NCBI GenBank assembly: GCA_041476585.1
Contig: JBGOTT010000134.1
Span: 1 to 10,044, forward strand
Length of the DNA stretch: 10,044 nucleotides
Source of the DNA: JADGRQ01 sp041476585
GTDB taxonomy: Bacteria; Pseudomonadota; Gammaproteobacteria; Burkholderiales; SG8-39
Direction of reading: 5' to 3'
This document shows positions 1 to 6,519 of the stretch, one piece after another (position 1 is the stretch's first letter; each line of letters opens with the position of its first letter). The notes beneath the pieces were generated by a model, which was not told the DNA's origin, did no database searches, and saw nothing but the letters and a program-made list of their open reading frames with translations. Position numbers and translations under genes: made by a program.

Positions 1-420
1 ATGCTGATCGGCGAGCCCACGGCCGAGAACGTCAAAAAGCAGATCGGCTCGGCGTTTCCCGGATCGGAGGTGCGCGAGATGGAGGTCAAAGGGCGCAACC
101 TGGCCGAGGGTATCCCGCGCAGCTTCACCATCAGTTCCAACGAGATTCTCGAGGCGCTCACCGAGCCGCTCAATCAAATCGTCTCCGCAGTCAAGAGCGC
201 CCTCGAGCAGACGCCGCCCGAGCTCGGCGCCGACATCGCGGAGAAGGGCATGGTGCTCACCGGCGGCGGCGCGCTGCTGCGCGACCTCGACCGGTTGCTG
301 ATGGAGGAGACCGGACTGCCGGTGATCGTCGCCGATGACCCGCTCACCTGCGTGGTGCGCGGCTCGGGCAAGGCGCTCGAGAAGATGGAGCACTTCGGCC
401 GGATCTTCACCGATGACTGA
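1..420 (+). CDS. mreB: Rod shape-determining protein MreB, C-terminal part (5' end outside window)
   Basis: MreB is the bacterial actin homologue. It forms ATP-dependent filaments under the inner membrane that guide the elongation peptidoglycan machinery. The 139 codons here correspond to roughly the last 40% of a protein of about 347 residues. The first visible codon is an ATG, but in relatives this position is internal (the LIGEPTAE stretch), so the gene begins upstream of the window. Visible family marks are VREMEVKGRNLAEG (residues 24-37), SNEILEAL (46-53) and the nucleotide-pocket motif GMVLTGGGALL (83-93), followed by LDRLLMEETGLPV (96-108). The stop at 418-420 is followed 31 bp later by mreC, as in the usual mreBCD operon. 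No frameshift or missing motif is seen in the part present. Identification is very secure. Confidence 0.97.
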   Translation: MLIGEPTAENVKKQIGSAFPGSEVREMEVKGRNLAEGIPRSFTISSNEILEALTEPLNQIVSAVKSALEQTPPELGADIAEKGMVLTGGGALLRDLDRLLMEETGLPVIVADDPLTCVVRGSGKALEKMEHFGRIFTDD

Positions 421-422
421 GT

Positions 423-443
423 GAAAGGGGGCAACCTCCTTTC
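423..443 (+). promoter_or_regulatory. Hairpin with SD-like and anti-SD-like arms in the mreB-mreC gap
   Basis: Just after the mreB stop, GAAAGGGGG (423-431) faces CCTCCTTTC (435-443) across a CAA loop. The arms form a 9-bp stem whose only non-Watson-Crick pair is a G-U wobble. The left arm resembles a strong Shine-Dalgarno sequence, but its end lies 20 nt before the mreC ATG. The right arm resembles the 3' tail of 16S rRNA. No T-tract follows, so an intrinsic terminator is unlikely. The inference is that it modulates or couples mreC translation, since a ribosome finishing mreB would cover the left arm. The pairing is read directly from the sequence; the function is a guess. Confidence 0.45.
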
Positions 444-451
444 CTGCGCTG

Positions 452-1372
452 ATGGAGCACCAACCGCCGCCGTTCTTCAAACGCGGCCCTGCTCCGCTCG
501 TCCGGCTCGCTTTTTTCGCTTCTCTTTCCGTCGCATTGCTGGTGATCGATGCGCGCTTCCGTTACGCCGAAGCGCTGCGCAGCGCGCTTGCCGCAGCCGC
601 CTATCCGTTGCAGAGCATCGCCGCCGCGCCCGGGCGTTTCCTTGAACGCATCTCGGGGTTCTTCACCAGCCAGTCCGCGCTCCTCGGCGAAAACGCGGAG
701 CTGCGCTCCCGGCTGCTCGCCGCCAGCCTGCAGGCGCTGCGCTATGAGGCCGCCGCCGCGGAAACCGAGCAGTTGCGCAGGCTGATCGGCGCGGCCGAGC
801 GACTGCCATTTGCCGCGACGCCGGTCGAAGCGCTCTATTCAGGTCGCGATCCGTTCGCGCGCAAGCTGATCGTCGACAAGGGAACGGCGCAGGGCATCCG
901 TGCCGGCCAGGCGGTGGTCGATGAACTCGGCGTCGTCGGGCAAGTCACGCGCGCGCATCCGATGGCCGCGGAAATCACGCTGCTTACCGACAAGGACCAC
1001 GCGATCCCGGTGCAGGTGCTGCGCACCGGCTTGCGCGCGGTCGCGTTCGGCGCGGGCGCATCGGGCACGCTCGAGCTGCGCTTCATGGCGGCCAATGCCG
1101 AAATCCAGAACGGCGACCAGCTGGTGACATCAGGCATCGACGGTACCTACCCGCCCGGACTGCCGGTCGCAAGCGTGGTGCGCATCGAGCGCGACGCGGC
1201 GTATGCTTTCGCGCGCATCGTGTGCCAGCCGGCGGCGGGTGTCGAGCGCAATCGCTACCTGCTGGTACTCGCAAATGAACCGAAGCGGCTTGCGCTGCCC
1301 GATGACGCCGAGAGTGAGCGCAAGGCGGTGAAGGGCAAACGACGGCGCAAGGATGGAGCCGATGGCGGTTAG
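452..1372 (+). CDS. mreC: Rod shape-determining protein MreC
   Basis: MreC is a bitopic inner-membrane protein whose periplasmic part binds and activates PBP2-RodA and links them to MreB. The 306-residue product has a short cytoplasmic N-terminus, one membrane segment (about residues 17-33), a coiled-coil-prone helix (about 75-115, rich in Ala, Leu, Glu and Arg) and the beta-rich MreC domain (about 120-276). That domain carries GTAQGIRAGQAVVDELGVVG (144-163) and NGDQLVTSGIDGTYPPGLPV (220-239), which are typical of the family. The C-terminus adds a charged, basic tail (about 287-300, with KGKRRRK). The ATG at 452 is chosen because no ATG, GTG or TTG lies in frame between it and the in-frame stop at 422-424. 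It lacks an SD at normal distance. The 3' end overlaps mreD by 20 bp. Identification is very secure. Confidence 0.96.
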   Translation: MEHQPPPFFKRGPAPLVRLAFFASLSVALLVIDARFRYAEALRSALAAAAYPLQSIAAAPGRFLERISGFFTSQSALLGENAELRSRLLAASLQALRYEAAAAETEQLRRLIGAAERLPFAATPVEALYSGRDPFARKLIVDKGTAQGIRAGQAVVDELGVVGQVTRAHPMAAEITLLTDKDHAIPVQVLRTGLRAVAFGAGASGTLELRFMAANAEIQNGDQLVTSGIDGTYPPGLPVASVVRIERDAAYAFARIVCQPAAGVERNRYLLVLANEPKRLALPDDAESERKAVKGKRRRKDGADGG

Positions 1373-1889
1373 GAGCGAGCCGCACCCCCAGCACATCCTG
1401 CTCCCGGTGCGCGTGACGACCGTCGTCGCTTCGTTCGCGTTCGCGCTGTTCGTCAATTTCCTGCCGTGGCGCGACCCGGCGCTTGCGCCGGACTTCGTCG
1501 CCCTGGTGCTCGCGTTCTGGTGCGTGCGGCAGCCGCGGTTGGTCGGCCTCGGCATCGGCTGGCTGCTCGGCCTGCTCACCGACGCGGGCAGCGGCGTGCT
1601 GCTCGGGCAGCACGCGCTCGCCTACTCGATGCTCGCCTTCGGTGCGCTGACGCTGTCGCGGCGCATCCAGTGGTTTCCAATGACCCAGCAGGCGCTGCAC
1701 GTGGCGCTGCTGCTGGTCGCCGCGCAGATGGTTGCGATCGTGGTGCGCATGGCCGCGGGGGCCGATTTTCCCGGCTGGCGCCTGCTGGTCGGGCCGCTGC
1801 TCGGCGCGGCGCTCTGGCCGGCGCTCACGTTCGTACTGCTGATCCCGCAGAGACGATCGGTCGAGATCGACGAGACGCGACCCATATGA
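1353..1889 (+). CDS. mreD: Rod shape-determining membrane protein MreD
   Basis: MreD is a small polytopic inner-membrane protein of the elongasome that partners MreC; its molecular role is poorly defined. The 178-residue product is strongly hydrophobic, with about five to six membrane segments (roughly 15-36, 45-60, 62-77, 84-101, 113-134 and 144-165). It contains the conserved-looking stretch GWLLGLLTDAGSGVLLGQHA (69-88), which resembles the G-x-LxDxxxGxxLGxHAL pattern of MreD. The start is uncertain: ATG at 1353 or ATG at 1362, nine bases on in the same frame. The second has GGAG at 1355-1358, three bases ahead. Either way the start lies inside the end of mreC, so the two are probably translationally coupled. 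Position and topology support the call more than sequence identity, as expected for this fast-evolving family. Confidence 0.93.
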   Translation: MEPMAVRSEPHPQHILLPVRVTTVVASFAFALFVNFLPWRDPALAPDFVALVLAFWCVRQPRLVGLGIGWLLGLLTDAGSGVLLGQHALAYSMLAFGALTLSRRIQWFPMTQQALHVALLLVAAQMVAIVVRMAAGADFPGWRLLVGPLLGAALWPALTFVLLIPQRRSVEIDETRPI

Positions 1890-1890
1890 G

Positions 1891-1954
1891 AAAGGTGGGC
1901 TCCGGCAGCATGCCTCTAACCCCTTTCAGTTTCCCCCGCACGACATGCGTCTAG
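1891..1954 (+). promoter_or_regulatory. Possible SD-led 14-codon mini-ORF bridging mreD and mrdA
   Basis: In the 55-bp gap after mreD, an SD-like AAAGGTGGG (1891-1899) lies 10 nt before an ATG at 1910. This opens a 14-codon frame, MPLTPFSFPRTTCV, ending at TAG 1952-1954. That stop falls just after the mrdA ATG (1945-1947), which itself follows only pyrimidine-rich sequence with no SD. The arrangement would allow reinitiation or coupling at mrdA. The sequence elements are directly visible. That the mini-ORF is translated is inference, and it may be chance. Confidence 0.3.
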
Positions 1955-3849
1955 CCGAACTGAAAAACCACCAGCGCGAGCTGTACCACTTCCAGCTGCG
2001 CATCGGCATCGCCGCAATCGCGGTGAGCGTGGCGTTTGCTCTGCTTGCGGCGCGCTTCGTCTACCTGCAGGTGATTCAGCACGATTTCTACCACACCAAG
2101 GCCGAAGACAATCGCATCTCGGTCGTACCGATCGCGCCCAACCGCGGCCTGATCCTTGATCGCAACGGCGTGGTGCTGGCGCGCAACTACTCGGCGTATA
2201 CGCTCGAGATCATGCCGGCCAAGGTCGCGGACCCGGAGCGCACGGTAAGCGAACTGGCCGATGTGATCGAGATTCAGGCGAAAGATCGCACGCGCTTTCG
2301 CAAACTGCTGCAGGAACTGCGCAATGCGGAATCGATTCCCATCCGGACGCGATTGTCCGACGAGGAAGTGGCGCGCTTCGCCGCCCAACGGTATCGCTTT
2401 CCCGGCGTGGAGATCAAGGCGCGCCTGTTCCGCCAGTACCCGAAGGGCGAGCTCGCCTCGCATGTGATCGGCTACATAGGCCGCATCAACCAGGCCGAGA
2501 AGGAAAAGCTCGACGAGGAGGGACAGGCGGCGAATTACCGCGGCACCGACTTCATCGGCAAGACCGGCATCGAAGCCAGTTATCAGCAGGAACTGCACGG
2601 CACCGCCGGCGTCGAGCAGGTGGAAATCGACGCCGCGGGCCGCGGCATTCGCACGCTGTCGCGTACCTCGCCGCAATCGGGCAACAACCTCACGCTCACG
2701 CTCGACATCAAGCTGCAGGAGGTGGCCGAGGCCGCGTTCGGCGACAGGCGCGGTGCGCTGGTGGCCATCGATCCGACCACGGGCGGCGTGCTTGCGCTCG
2801 TCTCGAAGCCGGGCTTCGATCCCAACCTGTTCGTGGACGGCATCGACGCCGCGAGCTGGGAGGCGCTCAACACATCGCCCGACCGGCCGCTCAACAACCG
2901 GGCGCTGACCGGGCAGTACCCGCCGGGATCGACGTTCAAGCCGTTCATGGCGCTCGCAGCGCTCGAACTGGGCAAGCGCTCGCCCTCCTACACCATCAGT
3001 GATCCGGGATTTTTTTCGCTGCCGGGGGTTTCGCACCGCTGGCACGACTGGAAGGCGGGGGGCCACGGCACGGTCGACATGCATCGCTCGATCGTGATCT
3101 CGTGCGACACCTACTACTACGGACTGGGCAACGAACTGGGCATCGACAACATCCATGGCTTCATCAGCCGGTTGGGCTTCGGTGCGAAGACCGGCATCGA
3201 CATCGACGGCGAGAAGCCGGGCCTGCTGCCCTCGCAGGACTGGAAGATGAAGCGCTACAGGCAGAAATGGTTTGCCGGCGACACGATCTCCGTGGCGATC
3301 GGCCAGGGTTACAACCTCGCCACGCCGGTGCAACTCGCATACGCAACCGCGATCCTCGCGGCGAACGGCGCCGGGTACCGCCCGCACCTGGTGGCGCGTG
3401 TGGAAAACACGCGCACCGGCGAAATGCATTCGCTCGAGTCGTCGCCGGAGCGCGGCACGAGCTTCAATCCGGCGCACGTCGCGCTGCTAAAGCGCGCGAT
3501 GGTCGACGTCACGCGCCCCGGCGGGACGGCCGCCCGCGCCGGGGCGGGTGCGCCTTACACGTTTGCCGGCAAGACCGGCACCGCCCAGGTGGTCGCGATG
3601 AGGCAGGGTGAAAAATACGACGAAAAGCGCGTCGCCGAGCGGCACCGGGATCACGCGCTGTTCATCGCCTTCGCGCCGGCGGAGAGTCCGAAGATCGCGC
3701 TCGCCGTGCTGGTCGAGAATGGCGGGCACGGCAGCTCGGCAGCCGCGCCGCTGGCACGCGCGGTTCTCGACTATTACCTGCTTGGCACCCAGCCCGAATC
3801 GGCTTCGAGGCCGGCCGACGCGGAGGACGAAGAGGAGGAGGCCGACTGA
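1945..3849 (+). CDS. mrdA: Peptidoglycan D,D-transpeptidase PBP2
   Basis: PBP2 is the class B penicillin-binding protein that crosslinks peptidoglycan during rod elongation, working in the periplasm as a pair with RodA. The 634 residues match the usual length of about 633. There is a cytoplasmic N-terminus, one membrane anchor (about 20-40), the pedestal/dimerisation region (about 60-240, with NRGLILDRNG at 66-75 and the HVIGYIGR motif at 173-180) and the transpeptidase domain. Its three active-site motifs are intact: STFK with the nucleophile Ser329 and Lys332, SCD at 386-388, and KTG at 543-545. The C-terminus is an acidic tail ending EDEEEEAD. The ATG at 1945 has no in-frame alternative start in the preceding gap and gives an N-terminus (AELKNHQRELYHF) normal for the family. 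There is no obvious SD. rodA follows 13 bp after the stop. Confidence 0.97.
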   Translation: MRLAELKNHQRELYHFQLRIGIAAIAVSVAFALLAARFVYLQVIQHDFYHTKAEDNRISVVPIAPNRGLILDRNGVVLARNYSAYTLEIMPAKVADPERTVSELADVIEIQAKDRTRFRKLLQELRNAESIPIRTRLSDEEVARFAAQRYRFPGVEIKARLFRQYPKGELASHVIGYIGRINQAEKEKLDEEGQAANYRGTDFIGKTGIEASYQQELHGTAGVEQVEIDAAGRGIRTLSRTSPQSGNNLTLTLDIKLQEVAEAAFGDRRGALVAIDPTTGGVLALVSKPGFDPNLFVDGIDAASWEALNTSPDRPLNNRALTGQYPPGSTFKPFMALAALELGKRSPSYTISDPGFFSLPGVSHRWHDWKAGGHGTVDMHRSIVISCDTYYYGLGNELGIDNIHGFISRLGFGAKTGIDIDGEKPGLLPSQDWKMKRYRQKWFAGDTISVAIGQGYNLATPVQLAYATAILAANGAGYRPHLVARVENTRTGEMHSLESSPERGTSFNPAHVALLKRAMVDVTRPGGTAARAGAGAPYTFAGKTGTAQVVAMRQGEKYDEKRVAERHRDHALFIAFAPAESPKIALAVLVENGGHGSSAAAPLARAVLDYYLLGTQPESASRPADAEDEEEEAD

Positions 3850-3862
3850 CGCTGCCGATCGC

Positions 3863-4975
3863 ATGGAGTTGATCCAGTTCACCCCCCGCCGGATCATCGC
3901 GCGCCTGTCGGCCGGCATCGACGGCGCGCTGTTGATGATCGCGGTTGCGCTGGTCGCGCTCGGCCTGGCGACGTTGTATAGCGCCAGCTATGACCTGCCC
4001 GCGCGCGTCACGGGGCAGGCGATGAACCTGCTGGTCGCGTTCGGTCTGATGTGGCTGATGGCCCAGATCCCGCCGCAGACGTTGATGCGTTTCGCCGTGC
4101 CCGCCTATGCCGCCGGCCTGCTGCTGCTGATCGCAGTAGCGCTGTTCGGCGACGTGGTGAACGGTGCGCGCCGCTGGCTGCATGTCGGCGTGACGCGCTT
4201 CCAGCCCTCCGAGGTGATGAAGATTGCGATGCCGCTGATGCTCGCATGGTGGTTCCACCGTCACGAAGCGACCCTGCGCGCCCGGGAGTTTTTCGTCGCG
4301 GGCGTGATGCTTGTCGTGCCGGTGGTGCTGATCGCGCGCCAGCCCGACCTGGGCACTGCCGTACTTGTCGCGGCCGCGGGTTTCTACGTGATTTTCTTCG
4401 CCGGCCTGTCCTGGAAGGTTCTGCTCGGCGTGGGCGCCGCCACGCTCGCGGGCCTGGCACCGCTCTGGGGCCTGCTGCACGACTATCAGAGGCGTCGCAT
4501 CCTCACCCTGCTCGATCCGACCCAGGACCCGCTCGGCGCCGGGTACCACATCATCCAGTCGACCATTGCGGTCGGCTCGGGCGGCATCGGCGGCAAGGGT
4601 TGGTTGAAGGGCACGCAAACACACCTCGAGTTCATCCCCGAAAAACACACCGACTTCATCCTTGCGGTGTTCTCAGAGGAGTTCGGTCTGGTCGGCAACG
4701 GTCTGCTGCTCGGGCTCTACATCCTCCTGATCGCCCGCGGGCTGATGATCGCGGCCAACGCGCCAACCTTTTTCGCGCGCCTGTTGGCGGCCTCGATCAC
4801 CCTGACTTTCTTCACCTACGCGTTCGTCAATATGGGCATGGTCACCGGGATCCTCCCTGTGGTGGGCGTGCCGCTTCCGTTCATTTCGTACGGCGGCACC
4901 GCGCTCGCGACGCTGTTCGTCGGCATCGGCATCCTGATGAGCATCCACAAGCACCGCAAGCTGGTTCAAACCTGA
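3863..4975 (+). CDS. rodA: SEDS peptidoglycan glycosyltransferase RodA
   Basis: RodA (MrdB) polymerises lipid II into glycan strands in the inner membrane, coupled to PBP2 transpeptidation. The 370-residue product equals the length of the E. coli protein and has about ten membrane segments. SEDS marks include NGARRWLHVG (100-109), QPSEVMK (114-120), RQPDLGTA (159-166), GIGGKGWLKG (241-250), FIPEKHTDFI (257-266) with Asp264 aligning to the catalytic Asp (Asp262 in E. coli), and the C-terminal signature GVPLPFISYGG (335-345). The frame is open upstream to 3608 inside mrdA, but the family N-terminus fits the ATG at 3863. That start has no close SD; a GAGGAGG at 3835-3841, inside the acidic-tail codons of mrdA, lies 21 nt away. 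Translation is probably coupled to mrdA. This appears to be the last gene of the elongasome operon. Confidence 0.97.
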   Translation: MELIQFTPRRIIARLSAGIDGALLMIAVALVALGLATLYSASYDLPARVTGQAMNLLVAFGLMWLMAQIPPQTLMRFAVPAYAAGLLLLIAVALFGDVVNGARRWLHVGVTRFQPSEVMKIAMPLMLAWWFHRHEATLRAREFFVAGVMLVVPVVLIARQPDLGTAVLVAAAGFYVIFFAGLSWKVLLGVGAATLAGLAPLWGLLHDYQRRRILTLLDPTQDPLGAGYHIIQSTIAVGSGGIGGKGWLKGTQTHLEFIPEKHTDFILAVFSEEFGLVGNGLLLGLYILLIARGLMIAANAPTFFARLLAASITLTFFTYAFVNMGMVTGILPVVGVPLPFISYGGTALATLFVGIGILMSIHKHRKLVQT

Positions 4976-5183
4976 GCCTGCCGCAGCGGCCCGTCGCGCT
5001 TCGGAGAAAAGTGTTTTGCGGCGCGCAATGGCGTGAAATCTCGTTTCGTATTGCGGAATAGACACATCGTAATCATTTGTTAAGCAAAGATATTCTGGAT
5101 TTTTTCTTGATATCTTGCGACTATTGCAGTGCGCTATCAACTCCGCTCATTTTGAACCGTGGACTTCACCTAAAGGGAACGAA
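4976..5183 (+). promoter_or_regulatory. AT-rich non-coding region upstream of aceA (probable promoter/operator)
   Basis: This 208-bp gap separates the elongasome and glyoxylate genes. Positions 5041-5160 fall to about 35-42% GC by hand count, against about 65% or more nearby, as expected of a promoter region. I could not fit a well-spaced sigma-70 -35/-10 pair: TTGTTA (5077-5082), TATTCT (5091-5096) and TTGATA (5107-5112) are isolated candidates. An imperfect inverted repeat at 5084-5118 could be an operator. Next to the gene is a good SD, AAAGGG (5172-5177), six bases before the aceA ATG. No intrinsic terminator for rodA is evident; a small TTGCG/CGCAA hairpin (5016-5028) has no T-run. Confidence 0.6.
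5084..5118 (+). repeat. Inverted repeat upstream of aceA (candidate operator)
   Basis: GCAAAGATAT (5084-5093) and ATATCTTGC (5110-5118) are inverted copies that differ by one missing base. Seven bases, AAGATAT/ATATCTT, match perfectly. The 16-nt T-rich spacer runs from 5094 to 5109. The dyad sits about 65-100 bp before the aceA start, in the AT-rich block, a plausible place for a regulator of the glyoxylate genes. It does not match an operator I can name. In AT-rich DNA a 7-bp dyad can arise by chance. Confidence 0.35.
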
Positions 5184-6497
5184 ATGCTGAAACGCGAACC
5201 AGAGATCGCCGCACTGAAGAAGGACTGGGCGGAAAACCCCCGTTGGAAGGGCCTGAAGCGCGGCTATACGGCCGAAGATGTCGTGCGTCTGCGCGGCAGC
5301 GTAAAGATCGAGCACACGCTGGCCAAGCTCGGTGCGGAAAAACTCTGGAAGATGTGCAACGAGCGACCGTTCGTGAACTCGCTCGGTGCGCTCACCGGCA
5401 ACCAGGCGATGCAGCAGGTCAAGGCGGGCGTGCCGGCGGTCTATCTTTCCGGCTGGCAGGTCGCGGCTGACGCCAACGATTCGCTCTCGATGTACCCCGA
5501 CCAGTCTCTCTACGCGGTTTCCTCGGTGCCGACAGTGGTGAAGCGCATCAACAATGCGCTGGCTCGCGCCGATCAGATCCAGACCATGGAGGGCAAGGGC
5601 GACATCGATTTCTTCGCGCCCATCGTGGCGGACGCGGAGGCAGGCTTCGGCGGCGTGCTGAATGCATTCGAGCTGATGAAGGCGATGATCGACGCGGGCG
5701 CCGCCGGCGTGCACTTCGAGGACCAGCTCGCCAGCGTCAAGAAATGCGGCCACATGGGCGGAAAGGTGCTGGTGCCCACCCAGGAAAATGTCCAGAAGCT
5801 GATCGCGGCACGGCTGGCCGCCGACATCATGGGCGTTCCCACCGTGCTGCTTGCGCGCACCGACGCCGAGGCCGCCGATCTGGTGACCTCGGATTTCGAC
5901 GAGAACGACAAGCCGTTCCTGACCGGCGAGCGAACATCGGATGGGTTCTACCGCACCAGGAAGGGCTTCGACCAGGCGCTTTCGCGCGGCCTCGCATATG
6001 CCCAGTACGCCGATATGGTGTGGTGCGAAACGGGCACACCGGACCTGGAATTCGCGCGCAGGTTTGCCGAAGGCATCCAAGCGAAATTCCCGGGCAAGAT
6101 GCTCGCCTACAACTGCTCGCCGTCGTTCAACTGGAAGCGCAATCTCGATGACGCGACCATCGCGAAGTTCCAGCGCGAGCTCGGCGCAATGGGTTACAAG
6201 TTCCAGTTCATCACGCTGGCCGGGTTCCACTCGCTCAACTACTCGATGTTCGAACTCGCACACGGCTACGCGCGCAACAACATGAGCGCTTTCGTCGAAC
6301 TGCAGCAGAAGGAATTCGCCGCAGCCGAGAAAGGCTTCACCGCCGTCAAGCATCAGCGCGAGGTCGGCACCAGTTACTTTGACGACGTGACGCAGACGGT
6401 CTCGGGCGGCAAAGCGTCGACCACCGCGTTGCACGGCTCGACCGAGGACGAACAATTCTTCGACGACAAGAAGAAAGCCAAGCTCGCCGCCGTGTGA
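5184..6497 (+). CDS. aceA: Isocitrate lyase
   Basis: Isocitrate lyase cleaves isocitrate into glyoxylate and succinate, the first step of the glyoxylate shunt, which lets cells grow on acetate or fatty acids. The 437-residue product matches the length of the short bacterial class (about 434-439). Visible motifs are SGWQVAAD (89-96), metal-site VADAEAGFGG (148-157, Asp150 and Glu152), the family signature KKCGHMGGK (186-194) with catalytic Cys188, LLARTDAEAA (222-231) and NCSPSFNW (310-317). All key residues are intact. The ATG at 5184 is chosen over in-frame upstream codons from 5115 because AAAGGG sits six bases ahead and MLKREPEI is a normal N-terminus; the upstream extension would be non-conserved. 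aceK follows after 22 bp. A soluble cytoplasmic enzyme; identification is very secure. Confidence 0.98.
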   Translation: MLKREPEIAALKKDWAENPRWKGLKRGYTAEDVVRLRGSVKIEHTLAKLGAEKLWKMCNERPFVNSLGALTGNQAMQQVKAGVPAVYLSGWQVAADANDSLSMYPDQSLYAVSSVPTVVKRINNALARADQIQTMEGKGDIDFFAPIVADAEAGFGGVLNAFELMKAMIDAGAAGVHFEDQLASVKKCGHMGGKVLVPTQENVQKLIAARLAADIMGVPTVLLARTDAEAADLVTSDFDENDKPFLTGERTSDGFYRTRKGFDQALSRGLAYAQYADMVWCETGTPDLEFARRFAEGIQAKFPGKMLAYNCSPSFNWKRNLDDATIAKFQRELGAMGYKFQFITLAGFHSLNYSMFELAHGYARNNMSAFVELQQKEFAAAEKGFTAVKHQREVGTSYFDDVTQTVSGGKASTTALHGSTEDEQFFDDKKKAKLAAV

Positions 6498-6519
6498 CGC
6501 CTGAACCGGCGACAAGCGG

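Noticed and set aside
421..645. A GTG-started 74-codon frame directly after the mreB stop
   Set aside because: It overlaps the mreC N-terminus in another frame and its Arg/Ala-rich product resembles nothing; the MreC frame is conserved.
1951..3477. A 508-codon open frame on the minus strand, opposite mrdA
   Set aside because: It lies wholly antisense to a gene with all three PBP2 active-site motifs, has Arg/His-rich low-complexity composition with no recognisable domain, and is a usual by-product of high-GC codon use.
3608..3862. An upstream in-frame extension of rodA into mrdA
   Set aside because: It would add 85 Arg/Ser-rich residues overlapping the PBP2 C-terminus; starting at 3863 gives the family's standard 370-residue length.
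3662..4648. A 328-codon open frame on the minus strand, opposite rodA
   Set aside because: Antisense to conserved SEDS motifs; Arg/His/Gln-rich translation with no domain.
5016..5028. A TTGCG-GCG-CGCAA hairpin as a rodA terminator
   Set aside because: The stem is five base pairs and is not followed by a T-run, so it does not meet the pattern of an intrinsic terminator.
5115..5183. An in-frame upstream start for aceA (TTG at 5115)
   Set aside because: The 23-residue extension is unlike isocitrate lyase N-termini, and the ATG at 5184 has a well-placed AAAGGG.
6498..6519. A CGCC...GGCG hairpin in the aceA-aceK gap
   Set aside because: Only four base pairs in a GC-rich context, where such pairings are expected by chance.
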